The notes under the pieces: model-generated | Told to the model about the DNA's origin: nothing | The model's database searches: none | Seen by the model: the letters and a program-made list of their open reading frames with translations, nothing else | DNA from: Nitrococcus mobilis | GTDB lineage: Bacteria; Pseudomonadota; Gammaproteobacteria; Nitrococcales; Nitrococcaceae | Length of the DNA: 64,000 nt | Assembly: GCA_024102725.1 (NCBI GenBank) | Contig: JAGFJL010000122.1 | Location: 21,726 to 85,725 of the forward strand | Reading direction: 5' to 3' | Shown here: piece by piece, positions 41,147-51,929 of the stretch | Layout of the letters: each line of letters begins with the position of its first letter | Numbering within the stretch: the first letter of the stretch is position 1 | Translations under genes and position numbers: made by a program

Positions 41147-42002
41147 TACCTTCCTCCGTCGACCGCGCCGCCGGCGGAGCCACGCCTAGGCGACGATGCT
41201 CGAGCGCCGGGAAGCGCCGGCGCGTTTCCCGAAGCTCGGCGCGAACCATTCGAGCCTGGGTCATACCGGGCCCGCGGCTATGGCGTCCTAGAATCCGCCC
41301 CCATGGATTCACGATCAGCGTCTCGCCATAGGTCAGCCGGCCATTGGGATGCTCCCCGCCCTGGTCTGGAGCCACCAGATAGCACAGATTCTCTACGGCC
41401 CGGGTACGAACCAGAAGCTCCCAATGCGCGGCACCGGTGAGCGCAGTAAATGCCGAGGGCACCACCAGCAGCTCCGCACCCTGCGCCACCAGCTCACGGA
41501 AGAGCTCGGGGAAACGCAGATCATAGCAGACGGCCAGACCCACGCGGGCAAACGGCGTGTCGAAAATCACCGTATTGTCGCCCGCTTGCAGTGTTTCCGA
41601 TTCACAATACCGCTCATCGGCACTTACGGCCACATCAAACAGATGAATCTTGTCGTAGCGCGCGCAGCGCTCGCCACTGGGCCCATAAACCAAGCAGGCG
41701 GCCCGGGCTCGTCGCTGATCGGAAGTGCGCAAGGGTATCGTACCGCCGACCAGAAAGATGCCATGACGACGCGCCCGCTCCGCCAAGAAAGATTGAATTG
41801 GACCGCCGCCATCCGGCTCCGCTATAGCCAATTTGCCCGCTTCATCGCGACCGACAAAGGCGAAATTCTCCGGCAACGCCACCAAATCGGCACCGCCAGC
41901 CACCGCCTCGGCAATAAGGCGATCGGCCGACTCGAGGTTCGCCGCCACCCCATCGCCAGAGACCATTTGAATAGCCGCCAGTCGCGCTTCATCTTGAGTC
42001 AT
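41139..42002 (-). CDS. Nitrilase-family amidohydrolase, deaminated glutathione amidase type
   Basis: This 287-residue carbon-nitrogen hydrolase has the complete catalytic triad: Glu45 in VALPENFAF, Lys118 in YDKIHLFD and Cys159 in [13 protein letters not shown]. The DKIHLFD block is typical of the Nit1/YbeM branch, which repairs deaminated glutathione. The placement yhdP-nitrilase-tldD is common in gammaproteobacteria. The substrate is inferred from the subfamily and not shown by the sequence. It overlaps yhdP by 14 bases. Confidence 0.88.
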   Translation of the reverse strand: MTQDEARLAAIQMVSGDGVAANLESADRLIAEAVAGGADLVALPENFAFVGRDEAGKLAIAEPDGGGPIQSFLAERARRHGIFLVGGTIPLRTSDQRRARAACLVYGPSGERCARYDKIHLFDVAVSADERYCESETLQAGDNTVIFDTPFARVGLAVCYDLRFPELFRELVAQGAELLVVPSAFTALTGAAHWELLVRTRAVENLCYLVAPDQGGEHPNGRLTYGETLIVNPWGRILGRHSRGPGMTQARMVRAELRETRRRFPALEHRRLGVAPPAARSTEEGNV

Positions 42003-45000
42003 CGCCCCCCCTCGGCACCTCGGCTCGCGTTTGCCCCATGCCTTCGATCCGCGGATGCTCCCACGGGCCGGTTATCCGATACCGGTTCTGGGCCAGCTGC
42101 GCTATGCTCGTCTGAAATAATTTCTGAGTCAGAAACAAAACCACCCCGGCCACCGGACCGCCTGCCAAGCCACCGAGCAGTGACACTGCGGAGGAAACAT
42201 GCGGGATCACAGTAACTGTCTGATCGTATTCCCCTTTAACCAAGTCGATCGGTCCGGCAACCTCGATATAGGCCGCGGGAGCGTCAATATAAAATACTTC
42301 GGGCTGCGCCGCGCCACTTTCAAGGCGACAATGAACCTCGATCCGGTCGAATGCCAAACCTTGGCCGAAAAGATCGGAGAAATCCAGCATCAGCCGTCTC
42401 GGTAAGGTTGCCACGCTGAGCAAACCGAAAATCCGCCCGGCCCCGGGCTTAACTTGGAGTAGCGCGCCATCGCGAACGGTAAATCGTATTCTCCCGGCGA
42501 TGCGTGCCACTCGGAAATCCAGCAGCGTACCAGGCCACTGCAAATGCGCCTGCGCGTGGGTCTTGCCATTGCCGATGGCCTGCGCGAACCCAAACAGCGC
42601 CAAGGCTTTGCCGGTATCCTCGCTGACCATGTTGAGCTCCATCGTCGAATGACCGCGCGGCGCGTTATCATCCCATCGGCCGGCCGCTTTGATCTTGAGC
42701 ACCGGCCCGGTCAAATTCATCGTCTCCAACACCAGACCCGCCTTCACCCGAGCAAGGCGTAGGCGGAGATGACCAAAGTTGGCGGTATCCAACTGCAGAT
42801 CCGCAATGTCCAAATCGATTCCGGGAAGACGCAGTGCATTCGGCGCGAGCCGATCACGCTCGGTACCAAGCTCAGGCCACCCGGCAAGACGCAACCGCGC
42901 GAGACTCACTCTCGCTCGACCCGCCCCCTGTTGCGGCCAACGCACCCTGCCGGCGGCATTCGGACCCGCGAGCCGGATAAGCCAGTCGCCTGATCGCTTT
43001 TCTGCGCTTAAATGCAGCGCATCCACGAGCGGAGTATCCGCCCAAAAGAGCGTACCGAGGCGCAAATCGACGCCCTGCAACGGGGGCAGATCGAGCGTTT
43101 CTTGTTCTGATCCCAAGCCGATCAGCGTGACCAAATCAAGCTGCTCCAACGTACCGGACAGCTCAGTCCCCGGGCCCTTGGGTAACTGCGCTGGGCCGCT
43201 GCCAAAGCGCACCCCAAGCCGCTCCACACTCCACGGGCGTGGCGTCAAGGTGAGCACGGCGGAGCCCAAATCGCCATAACGCACGCGAATCGGTCCTCGG
43301 CCCGCCGCGTCCAACCGCGTTCGGATCTTCAGCCGCCGAGGGGTCGATTGTGGTTTCGTCAACGGTGGGGGCCAACTCATCGACACACCGCGCAGCGCAG
43401 ACTCCAGAGTCAAAACCAAACGCTGCTCGGTGGAGCGAAAACCGTTACTCTCGATCCGCAAGCGCCAGTCCGTAGCGCCAGGAAGCTGCGCTGCGAGCGG
43501 GTTATCAGCGCCGAGCAAATCCGCCACCGAAGAGCGGAACCGCGTCTCGATCCGAATCCGCCGCGGTGTACCGCTCGTAGCGGCCGTGCTCACCAAAGTA
43601 CGGCCGCTGAAACGCCCGTACAGCCGATCCCAGCTCATGCCATTCTCATCGAAACCGATCCGCCCCGTCAGATCCTCGATAACCAAACCGAAGAGCGGCG
43701 CCGCCAAGCGCGCCCGGTCCAGATCGATTCGGCCAGCGACTTTAATCGGCCGGCCGCCGAACGGCAAGGCGAGCTGTAGATCGAGCCGTTGCTCTCCCGC
43801 GAGCGATACCCGCCGCAACGCGGCCGCGTGATCATCAGCCAATGGCGATTCGCGCAGAAAACGCAGCAAATCGCCGCCTGGACCGGTGAACTGAGCATGC
43901 ACCCTGAGCCGTGGCTGCATCAGATCGGGGATCGTGGCCATGGCATGAGTCAAGCTGCTGCGGTAAACGCGACCGCGATCGAGTTCGACTCGCAGCGCCC
44001 CTCGGCGAAACGATAGCCGGCCGGCCAGCCCACGTAGCATCGGCCAACCCGGATGGTAGGCCAGGCTCACCTCGTCCATCCGGCTGCGCACCTCAAATAC
44101 CCCCGAGCCCGCACGATAGGGAAAATCGTGGAGCCGGCCACGCAACATCAGGTCAGCCTGGACACGACCACCGCGTATCGCATGCTGCAGCCATTCGGTC
44201 AGCCCCTTGGCCAGTACCCGCTCCGGCAGATAGCGACTGATGTTAGCGGCCTCGCTGTGGCGCAGGTGGGCGCGTGCATCGATGAATGGGCCCTGTCGTG
44301 CGCCGAGCCATAACCCGACCCGCGCATCCAACTCACCACCCGCATCGCTCGCCTGCAACCGGGGGATTGCCAACCGCACCCGGCCCCCGCTGACCCGCCA
44401 TTCGCTTTGCACCTGCAGGCGCTGCAACGCAAACGGTTGGGCAAAGAGCTCAGGCTGCCTGAGTTGCGTATTGCGCGCAGTGAGCCGCAACCGACCGCCG
44501 CGCTCGCTGACCAGGAAACGACCGGCTCCGGCGGTCAGCCCCGGCAACTGTTCGGCCGGCTCTAGAGTAAGACCCTGGAAGCGTCCGCTCACGCGGTAGC
44601 GTTGCACTCGGTCCGTGGTTTGCAATACCAAGGCGGCCTCGCTGAGCTCGCCCTGCGGGGCCAACCGCGTGAGCCGCTGGCGCCAGCTCGGCGGTAATCG
44701 GTCGTTGTCACGCGCCAGTGCGGCCAAATCACCAAGCCGTAGCGCTGTGGTGCGAATACGCCACAGCGCCGCGCGCGCGGCATTGCTCACATACCGAATC
44801 GATATATTCCCGGGCGGGCCCAGCGCGCCACCTGGCCGTTGCAATTGCAAGGCATTGATGTCGAGATTCCAACCGTCCTCCGCACGCTGCCAATGGCCGC
44901 GCCCGGCTAGGCGCCGAAACCGCACCGCCCCCTCGGCCCCACCGAGCTTCACTCCCCAGGCGCTGGCATCGACCGAAACCCGCTCGGGTCGACCCCGGCG

Positions 45001-45825
45001 CACGCTCAGCCAAAGCTGAGCATCGGCTTGCCCGGCAACCACCGGTACGCTCCAAGCGGGCGGCAAAACCGCCCCAATTCGGCCGAACCGGGCCTCACGC
45101 AAGCTCAGATAACCCGAACCATTGCTTTCAGCCAGGGAGCGAGGCGAACCGTGCCAGCGTACAGCCAATTTCACCCGCTTCGCCAAGTGTGGCTGCACCG
45201 GTAAGAAATGGGCGGCGAGACGGGCCTCTCCGGCGTCGTACCAAAACCAAGCATGGAGTCCGGCCAACCGCCAGATCTCGCCTCGGCGCTGATCGATCAA
45301 CCTGACCGAGGCCTCCCGCAGACGCAGGCGCGCGATGAATGCAAACAACCGATTGCCCGCACCGCTTGCTTGCTCGCCAAGGGCGATGCGCCCATCGGCA
45401 TGGCGCCTCAACATGATCTTGAGCTGATCGGCACGTAATTCGATAAACCGAGCCTGGAGGTTACGCAGCATCGCCCCAAAGTCAATCGAGACTTCGAGCC
45501 GATTCGCCGCTAGGTCGGCTGGACGGCTCGAAGTGCCGCCGATGCGCACGTCGTGCAGAATCAGCGTTGGAGTAAACCCAACCAGGCGCGCATCCAAAGC
45601 AGAAATCGCCACTGGACGATCCAGCCACCGCGCGAGCAACGCCTCCAACTCGCCATGGAAAACCGGAGCATAGGCGAGCGCCAAGCGCAACGCCGTCAAC
45701 GCAATCGCCGCTGCGACCAATACGCCCGCAGCGGCATAGAGCAATCCCGCGCGGACCCGCTCAGTCGTATACAACGACAAAGTAATGACTCCCGCGCGCG
45801 CGCCAACCGTTGCGAACCCCGACAC
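41989..45825 (-). CDS. yhdP: YhdP, large AsmA-like envelope lipid-transport protein
   Basis: YhdP is one of the AsmA-like proteins thought to bridge the periplasm and move phospholipids to the outer membrane. The 1278-residue product has one N-terminal membrane segment (AGLLYAAAGVLVAAAIALTA), a very long beta-rich groove with little composition bias, and a conserved C-terminal AsmA2-like end with RIFGLLSVATLPRRLMLDFS and GPIDLVKGEYDQTVTVIPHV. The size matches E. coli YhdP (1266). It sits directly downstream of rng, as in E. coli. Confidence 0.93.
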   Translation of the reverse strand: MSGFATVGARAGVITLSLYTTERVRAGLLYAAAGVLVAAAIALTALRLALAYAPVFHGELEALLARWLDRPVAISALDARLVGFTPTLILHDVRIGGTSSRPADLAANRLEVSIDFGAMLRNLQARFIELRADQLKIMLRRHADGRIALGEQASGAGNRLFAFIARLRLREASVRLIDQRRGEIWRLAGLHAWFWYDAGEARLAAHFLPVQPHLAKRVKLAVRWHGSPRSLAESNGSGYLSLREARFGRIGAVLPPAWSVPVVAGQADAQLWLSVRRGRPERVSVDASAWGVKLGGAEGAVRFRRLAGRGHWQRAEDGWNLDINALQLQRPGGALGPPGNISIRYVSNAARAALWRIRTTALRLGDLAALARDNDRLPPSWRQRLTRLAPQGELSEAALVLQTTDRVQRYRVSGRFQGLTLEPAEQLPGLTAGAGRFLVSERGGRLRLTARNTQLRQPELFAQPFALQRLQVQSEWRVSGGRVRLAIPRLQASDAGGELDARVGLWLGARQGPFIDARAHLRHSEAANISRYLPERVLAKGLTEWLQHAIRGGRVQADLMLRGRLHDFPYRAGSGVFEVRSRMDEVSLAYHPGWPMLRGLAGRLSFRRGALRVELDRGRVYRSSLTHAMATIPDLMQPRLRVHAQFTGPGGDLLRFLRESPLADDHAAALRRVSLAGEQRLDLQLALPFGGRPIKVAGRIDLDRARLAAPLFGLVIEDLTGRIGFDENGMSWDRLYGRFSGRTLVSTAATSGTPRRIRIETRFRSSVADLLGADNPLAAQLPGATDWRLRIESNGFRSTEQRLVLTLESALRGVSMSWPPPLTKPQSTPRRLKIRTRLDAAGRGPIRVRYGDLGSAVLTLTPRPWSVERLGVRFGSGPAQLPKGPGTELSGTLEQLDLVTLIGLGSEQETLDLPPLQGVDLRLGTLFWADTPLVDALHLSAEKRSGDWLIRLAGPNAAGRVRWPQQGAGRARVSLARLRLAGWPELGTERDRLAPNALRLPGIDLDIADLQLDTANFGHLRLRLARVKAGLVLETMNLTGPVLKIKAAGRWDDNAPRGHSTMELNMVSEDTGKALALFGFAQAIGNGKTHAQAHLQWPGTLLDFRVARIAGRIRFTVRDGALLQVKPGAGRIFGLLSVATLPRRLMLDFSDLFGQGLAFDRIEVHCRLESGAAQPEVFYIDAPAAYIEVAGPIDLVKGEYDQTVTVIPHVSSAVSLLGGLAGGPVAGVVLFLTQKLFQTSIAQLAQNRYRITGPWEHPRIEGMGQTRAEVPRGGDDSR

Positions 45826-45864
45826 GACACTGGCCAGACAGCCAGCGCTTGCGCCGCCGAACGA

Positions 45865-47331
45865 TCACATCAAAACCACGTCAAACTGTTCCTGGGTATA
45901 AAGCGGCTCGGCCTGGAACTCGATCGGTTTACCGATAAAGCTCTCGAGCTCGGCGAGGGTATCGCTTTCTTGATCGAGGATCAGATCGACGACCTCTTGG
46001 GAGGCCAACACCAACAGCTTCTGGACATCGAACTGCCGCGCTTCCCGGAGGATTTCGCGCGCAATCTCGTAACAGACGGTTTCGGCGGTTTTGAGGCTGC
46101 CGCGCCCGGCACAGGTTCGGCACGGCTCGCACAGAACGCGCTCCAGCGACTCCCGCGTGCGCTTGCGGGTCATCTCCACCAAACCCAATGCCGAGACTCC
46201 ACTGATCTGGGTCTTCACATGATCCCGCTCGAGGGCCTTCTCGAGCGCGCGCAGCACCTGACGCCGATGGTCTTCTTCCTCCATATCGATAAAATCGATG
46301 ATAATGATCCCGCCGAGATTGCGCAGCCGCAGCTGTCGGGCTATGGCTTGAGCCGCTTCAAGATTGGTCTTGAAGATCGTCTCTTCCAAGGTTCGATGGC
46401 CGACATAGCCCCCCGTATTAACGTCGATCGTCGTCATCGCCTCGGTCTGATCGATGATCAGGTAGCCGCCCGATTTAAGCTGGGTCTGGCGCTCCAACGC
46501 ACGTTGAATTTCGTCCTCCACCCCGTAGAGATCGAAAATCGGGCGCTCACCCCGATAATGCTCGATGAGCTCCGCGATGTCCGGCAAAAACTGTTCGCAG
46601 AAAACCCGCACTTTCTGGTAGGTCTCCCAGGAATCCACCCAGACCTTGGCGATGCCTTCGGTGACCAAATCCCGCAGGGCGCGCAGCGCAAGCGGGAGGT
46701 CACCGTGGACGAGTGTTTCTGGCTGAGCCAGCTCGCTGCGCACTTGGATCGACTTCCAAAGCTTGCCCAGAAAGTCCCGATCGCGCTGCAAAGCGTCCTC
46801 GGTAGCGCCTTCCGCCGCCGTGCGCAATATATAGCCGCAGCCCTCGCCGGCCGCGACGAACGCCTCGCCGATACGGCGCAACCGCGCCCGTTCGGCCTCC
46901 TCTTCGATCCGAGCGGAAATACCCACCGTCGGGTTATCGGGTAACAAAACCATGAGCCGAGAAGGAATAGTAATATGGGTGGTCAAACGGGCGCCTTTGG
47001 TGCCGATCGGGTCCTTAATCACCTGCACCAAGACGTGCTGCTGCTCCTTGAGCAAATCGGTGATGTCGGCTGTAGGGGCGCTGCCCGCTGCGGGCGACGC
47101 CTCTGGACAAGTAATATCCGAGGCATGCAGAAAGGCTGTGCGCGCCAATCCTACATTGAGAAACGCCGCCTGCATGCCCGGCAGTATGCGTGAGACGCTC
47201 GCCTTATAGATGTTGCCCACCAAACCACGCCGACAGGCCCGCTCGATGTAAATCTCCTGCAAAACGCCGTTTTCCACCACCGCGACCCGGGTTTCACGAG
47301 GTGTAACATTAATCAATATCTCTTGGCCCAC
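45865..47331 (-). CDS. rng: Ribonuclease G
   Basis: RNase G is an endoribonuclease related to RNase E that matures the 5' end of 16S rRNA. The 488-residue length and absence of a long C-terminal scaffold distinguish it from RNase E. Visible are the N-terminal ILINVTPRETRVAVVENG, the S1 domain around 40-130, the metal-binding residues in TIDVNTGGYVGH and IIIIDFIDMEEEDHR, and a Zn-link-like CEPCRTCAGRG. It follows maf with a 3-base gap. Confidence 0.95.
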   Translation of the reverse strand: MGQEILINVTPRETRVAVVENGVLQEIYIERACRRGLVGNIYKASVSRILPGMQAAFLNVGLARTAFLHASDITCPEASPAAGSAPTADITDLLKEQQHVLVQVIKDPIGTKGARLTTHITIPSRLMVLLPDNPTVGISARIEEEAERARLRRIGEAFVAAGEGCGYILRTAAEGATEDALQRDRDFLGKLWKSIQVRSELAQPETLVHGDLPLALRALRDLVTEGIAKVWVDSWETYQKVRVFCEQFLPDIAELIEHYRGERPIFDLYGVEDEIQRALERQTQLKSGGYLIIDQTEAMTTIDVNTGGYVGHRTLEETIFKTNLEAAQAIARQLRLRNLGGIIIIDFIDMEEEDHRRQVLRALEKALERDHVKTQISGVSALGLVEMTRKRTRESLERVLCEPCRTCAGRGSLKTAETVCYEIAREILREARQFDVQKLLVLASQEVVDLILDQESDTLAELESFIGKPIEFQAEPLYTQEQFDVVLM

Positions 47332-47334
47332 GAC

Positions 47335-47946
47335 TTATCCGGAGTCCCAGTGCCGCTGATAGGCGATCTCGAACTCGGCGAGCAGGTCTCCAACCTCGAA
47401 CAACGGCAACCCCATGACGCCGGAGTAACTGCCATCCAAGTGCGCGACGAACCCGCCGCCCCGGCCCTGAATGGCATAGCCACCGGCCTTATCGCGAGGC
47501 TCACCGCTGCGCCAATAGGCATGCAGTTCTTCGGCTTGGAGCGGGCGGAACGTCACGTTGCTCACAGACAGGCGCGTTGCCTCATGATCGGCCGTAACGA
47601 GCGCAACGCCGGTGAGCACACGGTGAACCTGCCCGGATAACCGCTGCAACATCGCCATGGCCTGCGCTTCATCGGCCGGCTTGCCAAGAACCTCTTCGTC
47701 GATAACCACCACCGTATCCGCCCCTAGGACCGGTCTGAGCCGATCCTCCGGCAACGCCTGCAACCCAGCGCGAGCCTTTTCCAATGCCAAGCGCAATACA
47801 AACACCTCCGGGCTTTCACGCGGCTGCGGGGTTTCCTCGATATCCTGTTGGATTTCAGCGAAATGCACGCCCAACTGTTCGAGCAGCTGCCGGCGGCGCG
47901 GCGAAGCAGAGGCGAGATAAATATCAGGAAGCGCTTCCGGCTCCAT
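47335..47946 (-). CDS. maf: Maf-family nucleoside triphosphate pyrophosphatase (YhdE type)
   Basis: Maf proteins hydrolyse non-canonical or excess nucleoside triphosphates; the YhdE branch prefers dTTP and UTP. I use the ATG at 47946, which has GAGG 6 bases upstream and gives 203 residues. Motifs are YLASASPRRRQLLEQLGVHF, the catalytic Asp in VLGADTVVVIDEEVLGKP and GYAIQGRGGGFVAHLDGSY. It lies between rlmH and rng. Confidence 0.93.
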   Translation of the reverse strand: MEPEALPDIYLASASPRRRQLLEQLGVHFAEIQQDIEETPQPRESPEVFVLRLALEKARAGLQALPEDRLRPVLGADTVVVIDEEVLGKPADEAQAMAMLQRLSGQVHRVLTGVALVTADHEATRLSVSNVTFRPLQAEELHAYWRSGEPRDKAGGYAIQGRGGGFVAHLDGSYSGVMGLPLFEVGDLLAEFEIAYQRHWDSG

Positions 47947-48004
47947 GCCAAACCTCATGCAGCTTGTTCGCGAGGTGGTACTGTAGGCGCAGCGCGCCTG
48001 TGGC

Positions 48005-48478
48005 TCATCCACCTCGATGATAAGGATGATTTTGCAGCACAGTCCAGGCGCGGTATAGCTGTTCCGCGACGATGACCCGAACGAGCATGTGCGGCAAGGT
48101 CAACGGCGAGAGACACCAGCGGTATTCCGCCTGGCTCAGACACTCCCGGTACAAACCATCGGGCCCGCCGATCAGCAGGGCGACATCGCGCCCGTCCTGC
48201 AACCACTCCTCCATACGCGCAACGAGTCCCCGAGTGCTGAGCGGGTGACCTCGGCAATCGAGCGCCACAATCCGTGCGTTGCCGGCTGCCGCGAGCACCC
48301 GTGCCCCTTCCTCGGCCAGCGCCGCGTCGATGCCCCGCTGCCGTCCGCGGCGCCGTCCCAGCGGCACTTCCAGCAAGCGCAGCGGCAACTGGGCCGGCAT
48401 TCGCCGGGCGAATTCCCACCAGCCCTCCTCGACCCAGCGCGGCATGCGCTGCCCGACTGCGATCAGGCGCAGTTCCAT
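48005..48478 (-). CDS. rlmH: 23S rRNA (pseudouridine1915-N3)-methyltransferase
   Basis: RlmH is a SPOUT-class enzyme that methylates pseudouridine 1915 of 23S rRNA in the assembled 70S ribosome. The 157-residue protein has the trefoil-knot motifs VALLIGGPDGL and LSPLTLPHMLVRVIVAEQLY, ending RAWTVLQNHPYHRGG. Length and the conserved position after rsfS make this secure. Confidence 0.96.
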   Translation of the reverse strand: MELRLIAVGQRMPRWVEEGWWEFARRMPAQLPLRLLEVPLGRRRGRQRGIDAALAEEGARVLAAAGNARIVALDCRGHPLSTRGLVARMEEWLQDGRDVALLIGGPDGLYRECLSQAEYRWCLSPLTLPHMLVRVIVAEQLYRAWTVLQNHPYHRGG

Positions 48479-48484
48479 GATCTA

Positions 48485-48862
48485 TCAAGATCCTTCCCCG
48501 AAGCCGGCCGTCTCGTCTTCGGATTCCATGCCCCAGATATGCTCGAGCCGATAGAACTCCCGGGCAGAGAGCTGCATCACGTGAATAACTACGTCGCCCA
48601 AATCGATGAGGATCCACTCGGCGCTCTCTTCCCCTTCGACACCCAGCGCATGGATGGCGTTGCATTTGGCGGCCTCGAGGATACGATCAGCGATCGATTT
48701 GACGTGCCGACGCGAGGTACCGCTGGCGAACACCATAAAGTCGGTGATGGAAGTACGTCGGCGCACATCGAGCACAACCACGTTTTCAGCCTTGATATCC
48801 TCCAACGCCGTCTGGATGATTCGCCGCACCTCATCCACGGTCTTGACCGATTTCATCATCAA
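48485..48862 (-). CDS. rsfS: Ribosomal silencing factor RsfS
   Basis: RsfS binds ribosomal protein uL14 and blocks subunit joining under starvation. The 125-residue protein has the family blocks IIQTALEDIKAENVVVLDVR, SITDFMVFASGTSRRHVKSI, and GEESAEWILIDLGDVVIHVM followed by YRLEHIW. It is preceded by nadD with a 52-base gap and followed by rlmH with 6 bases. Confidence 0.96.
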   Translation of the reverse strand: MMMKSVKTVDEVRRIIQTALEDIKAENVVVLDVRRRTSITDFMVFASGTSRRHVKSIADRILEAAKCNAIHALGVEGEESAEWILIDLGDVVIHVMQLSAREFYRLEHIWGMESEDETAGFGEGS

Positions 48863-48914
48863 GTCCTGTCGACCTCCTTCTCCGCCGCGGCTGGAGAATT
48901 GCTACTACGCGTGT

Positions 48915-49583
48915 TCAGATCTGCGGGTAACCATACAAGCCCTCATTGGCGATACACTCCCACACCGAATTCGGCATCAGATAACGCGCCGAACGGCCCT
49001 GGGCGATGAGCCGACGGATTCGGGACGCCGAAATATCGAGCGGTGTGGTCTCCTGAAACAAGATTAACCCACTGCTGCGGCCACGCAGAGCGGCCGGATC
49101 GAACACTTGCCGGGCCGTGGTCCATTCGGCCAGCTCGTCGTCGAGCCGCAAGGCGTGCCCAGGCCGCTGCATTACCACCAGATGGGCCAGCGTCTCGAGA
49201 TCGCGCCAGCGGTACCAACTGGCCAGCCCCAGAAAAGCATCGCTGCCCAACACGAAGCATAGCGGGCGTGGCCCTAGCTCGGCACGCAACTCACGCAGCG
49301 TGGCCACCGTGTAGGAATAACCGCCGCGGCGCAGCTCCCGGGCATCGACTACCAGACCCGGCGCGCCCGCCACCGCATATTGCAGCAAACGCAGCCGCTG
49401 CCCAGAATCCGCACGGGGTGGCCGTCGATGGGGGGGGGCGTAGCCGGGAACAAGGCGCATTTCCGCTAAACCCAACCGCTCCAGCAGTTCGATTGCGGGG
49501 CGAAGATGACCGTGATGAACGGGGTCGAAGGTTCCGCCCAGTAGACCGATCGGCGCGCCATGGACCGCCGTGCCGCACCTCAT
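48915..49583 (-). CDS. nadD: Nicotinate-nucleotide adenylyltransferase
   Basis: NadD adenylates nicotinate mononucleotide to deamido-NAD, an essential step of NAD synthesis. The 222 residues contain the nucleotidyltransferase signature [50 protein letters not shown] and the C-terminal [15 protein letters not shown]. The start overlaps the proA stop by 4 bases. Confidence 0.96.
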   Translation of the reverse strand: MRCGTAVHGAPIGLLGGTFDPVHHGHLRPAIELLERLGLAEMRLVPGYAPPHRRPPRADSGQRLRLLQYAVAGAPGLVVDARELRRGGYSYTVATLRELRAELGPRPLCFVLGSDAFLGLASWYRWRDLETLAHLVVMQRPGHALRLDDELAEWTTARQVFDPAALRGRSSGLILFQETTPLDISASRIRRLIAQGRSARYLMPNSVWECIANEGLYGYPQI

Positions 49584-50845
49584 TCGCGGATATGGCCGTC
49601 GCCCAACACCACGTATTTTTCAGTGGTCAAGCCCTCGAGCCCGACCGGCCCTCGGGCATGCAGCTTAGCGGTGCTGATCCCGATCTCGGCGCCAAGCCCA
49701 TATTCAAAGCCGTCGGCAAAGCGTGTCGAGGCGTTGACCATGACCGAGCTGGAGTCGACTTCGCGTAGGAAACGCCAGGCACGCGTATAGTTTTCGGTCA
49801 CTATGCTGTCCGTGTGATGCGAGCCATATCGTTCGATGTGTTCGATCGCCTCGTCCAAATCGGCAACGATCCGAATGGCCAGTATGGGGGCGAGGTATTC
49901 GGCCCCCCAGTCCGCTTCCGTAGCCGCCGGCATGGCCGGCGCGAGCGCCCGCGTCCGCTCGCAGCCCCGCAACTCCACCCCCGCCTGCTGGTAAAGATCG
50001 ATCAGTCGCGGCAGCAGCCGCGGCGCGATGGCCTCGGCAATCAGCAGGCTCTCCATGGTGTTGCACATACCGTAGCGCTGGGTTTTGGCATTATAGGCGA
50101 TCCGCACGGCCTTCTCCGGGTCGGCTTGATCATCGACATAAACATGACAGACACCGTCCAGATGCTTGATCATGGGCACGGTGGCCTCTCGTAGCAACCA
50201 CTCGACCAGCCCCTTACCACCGCGGGGGACGAGCACATCGAGGTACTCATCCATCGTAATCAACTCACCGACCGCCGCCCGATCGGTTATCTCCACTACC
50301 TGCACGGCCTCTCGGGGCAAGTCGCTCACAGCAAGCCCGCGACGGATGCAATCGGCAATGGCCTGATTGGAATGGATGGCCTCGGATCCGCCCCGCAGAA
50401 TGACCGCGTTGGCCGATTTCAGGCACAATCCGGCGGCATCCGCGGTCACATTGGGCCGGGCCTCGTAGATGATGCCAACGACCCCGAGCGGTACCCGCAT
50501 GCGGCCTACCTGGATCCCCGAAGGGCGGCTGTGCAGGTCCCGAACGGCGCCGATTGGATCGGGCAGCGCCGCGATTTGGCGCAGCCCTTCGGCCATATCA
50601 TCAATCCGGGCGTCACTCAGACCCAAGCGATCCAGAAGCGCGGGTTCCAACCCGCCGGCCCGACCCGCTTGCTGATCACGCTCATTAGCCTCCTTGAGCC
50701 GCTGGCGCTCGCTCTGCAGCTGCTCGGCCACGGCCAGCAACGCCGTATTGCGCTGGGCACTGCTGGCGCGCGCCAATATCCGGGCCGCCGCTTGCGCCGC
50801 GCGACCGATGCCCTGCATGTAGCCACGTACCTCCGAACTGTGCAT
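49580..50845 (-). CDS. proA: Gamma-glutamyl phosphate reductase
   Basis: ProA reduces gamma-glutamyl phosphate to glutamate semialdehyde in proline synthesis. The catalytic cysteine is in [10 protein letters not shown], with the NADPH-domain segments [20 protein letters not shown] and [16 protein letters not shown] use the ATG at 50845 (421 residues, E. coli 417), which has GGAG 9 bases upstream. A GTG at 50872 lacks a ribosome site; an ATG at 50818 is also possible. Confidence 0.94.
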   Translation of the reverse strand: MHSSEVRGYMQGIGRAAQAAARILARASSAQRNTALLAVAEQLQSERQRLKEANERDQQAGRAGGLEPALLDRLGLSDARIDDMAEGLRQIAALPDPIGAVRDLHSRPSGIQVGRMRVPLGVVGIIYEARPNVTADAAGLCLKSANAVILRGGSEAIHSNQAIADCIRRGLAVSDLPREAVQVVEITDRAAVGELITMDEYLDVLVPRGGKGLVEWLLREATVPMIKHLDGVCHVYVDDQADPEKAVRIAYNAKTQRYGMCNTMESLLIAEAIAPRLLPRLIDLYQQAGVELRGCERTRALAPAMPAATEADWGAEYLAPILAIRIVADLDEAIEHIERYGSHHTDSIVTENYTRAWRFLREVDSSSVMVNASTRFADGFEYGLGAEIGISTAKLHARGPVGLEGLTTEKYVVLGDGHIRE

Positions 50846-50888
50846 CTGCACTGTCTCCGTCCGATTCGGCACTTGCCCGCGGCCGTCT

Positions 50889-51911
50889 TCAAATCGCCGC
50901 CGCCAATGCCGTCAGCTCAAAACTCAATTGTAACAGTTCGTCCCAAGGCCGACCGGGCGCCGCTCCTTTGATCACTCGATCAACCCCAGCCGCTCGGACC
51001 AACAACCTCTCCCAGGCATCAACCGTGGCGCCGGCCGCAAGTTGACGCAGCCGGCTCTGACGATGCTTGGGAACCCGATGCTGGCGAAACAGCTCGTTGA
51101 TTCGGCGAGCATCGCCCACCAGCGCCGGCAGAGTTGCAAGCACCCGCAGCTCGCGCGCCAGCGCCCACAACACCAGCGTCGGTTCGGCACCCTCCTCCTG
51201 CAGGCCGCGACAGATACGAGCCACGCGCGTGCGGCGACCGCCAAATACCGCTTCGCTCAGATCGAAGACGTCGTAGCGTGCGCTGTCTACCACGGCGCGG
51301 CGCGCGGTAGCCAAGTCCACCTGGCCCTCGCCCAGCAGCAAATGCAGCTTCTCCACCTCTTGCGCAGCGGCCGAGAGATTACCCTCGGCGCGCTCGGCAA
51401 GCAGTTCGACGACCGCCCGCTCGGCGGTCAAACCGCGCGAGTGTAACCGCTGCGTTATCCAGCGCGGAAGATCCCGCCGACCCACGGGCCAGATATAGAG
51501 CACCACGCCGGCCCGGCTGAGCGCCTCGACCCAGGCGCTGCGGCGCTGTTGGGCATCGAGCCGCGCGCTGACCACCAACAACAACGTGTCGGCCGGCGGC
51601 GCCCGACAATACGCCTGCAAAGCCTGGGCACCGCCTGCTCCAGGCCTTCCCCCCGGCAGGCGAAGCTCGATCAACCGGCGTTCGCTGAATAAAGAAAGAT
51701 TCCCCGCCGCCGCGTCCAACTGTCTCCAGTCAAAACAGCCCGTCTCGGCGTGCAGCACTTGGCGCTCGGAATAGCCCGCCGTACGGGCCGCCGCACGAAT
51801 ATCTCTGCATGCCTCGTCGATGAACAGTAGCTCTTCGCCGGCCACCAACCACACCGGGGTGAGGCGTTCGCGCAAATGCCGCTCCAGCTCGTCGATGCGA
51901 ATCTGTGCCAC
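50889..51911 (-). CDS. holA: DNA polymerase III delta subunit
   Basis: HolA (delta) is the clamp-loader wrench that opens the beta sliding clamp. The 340-residue protein shows the AAA+-like N-domain of the family ([20 protein letters not shown], and [20 protein letters not shown]), the [11 protein letters not shown] and [14 protein letters not shown] segments, and the helical collar domain ([13 protein letters not shown]). It lies between lptE and proA, as is usual. Sequence is less conserved than the neighbours, but context supports it. Confidence 0.94.
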   Translation of the reverse strand: MAQIRIDELERHLRERLTPVWLVAGEELLFIDEACRDIRAAARTAGYSERQVLHAETGCFDWRQLDAAAGNLSLFSERRLIELRLPGGRPGAGGAQALQAYCRAPPADTLLLVVSARLDAQQRRSAWVEALSRAGVVLYIWPVGRRDLPRWITQRLHSRGLTAERAVVELLAERAEGNLSAAAQEVEKLHLLLGEGQVDLATARRAVVDSARYDVFDLSEAVFGGRRTRVARICRGLQEEGAEPTLVLWALARELRVLATLPALVGDARRINELFRQHRVPKHRQSRLRQLAAGATVDAWERLLVRAAGVDRVIKGAAPGRPWDELLQLSFELTALAAAI

Positions 51912-51929
51912 GCTCTTGAACCGTAACCG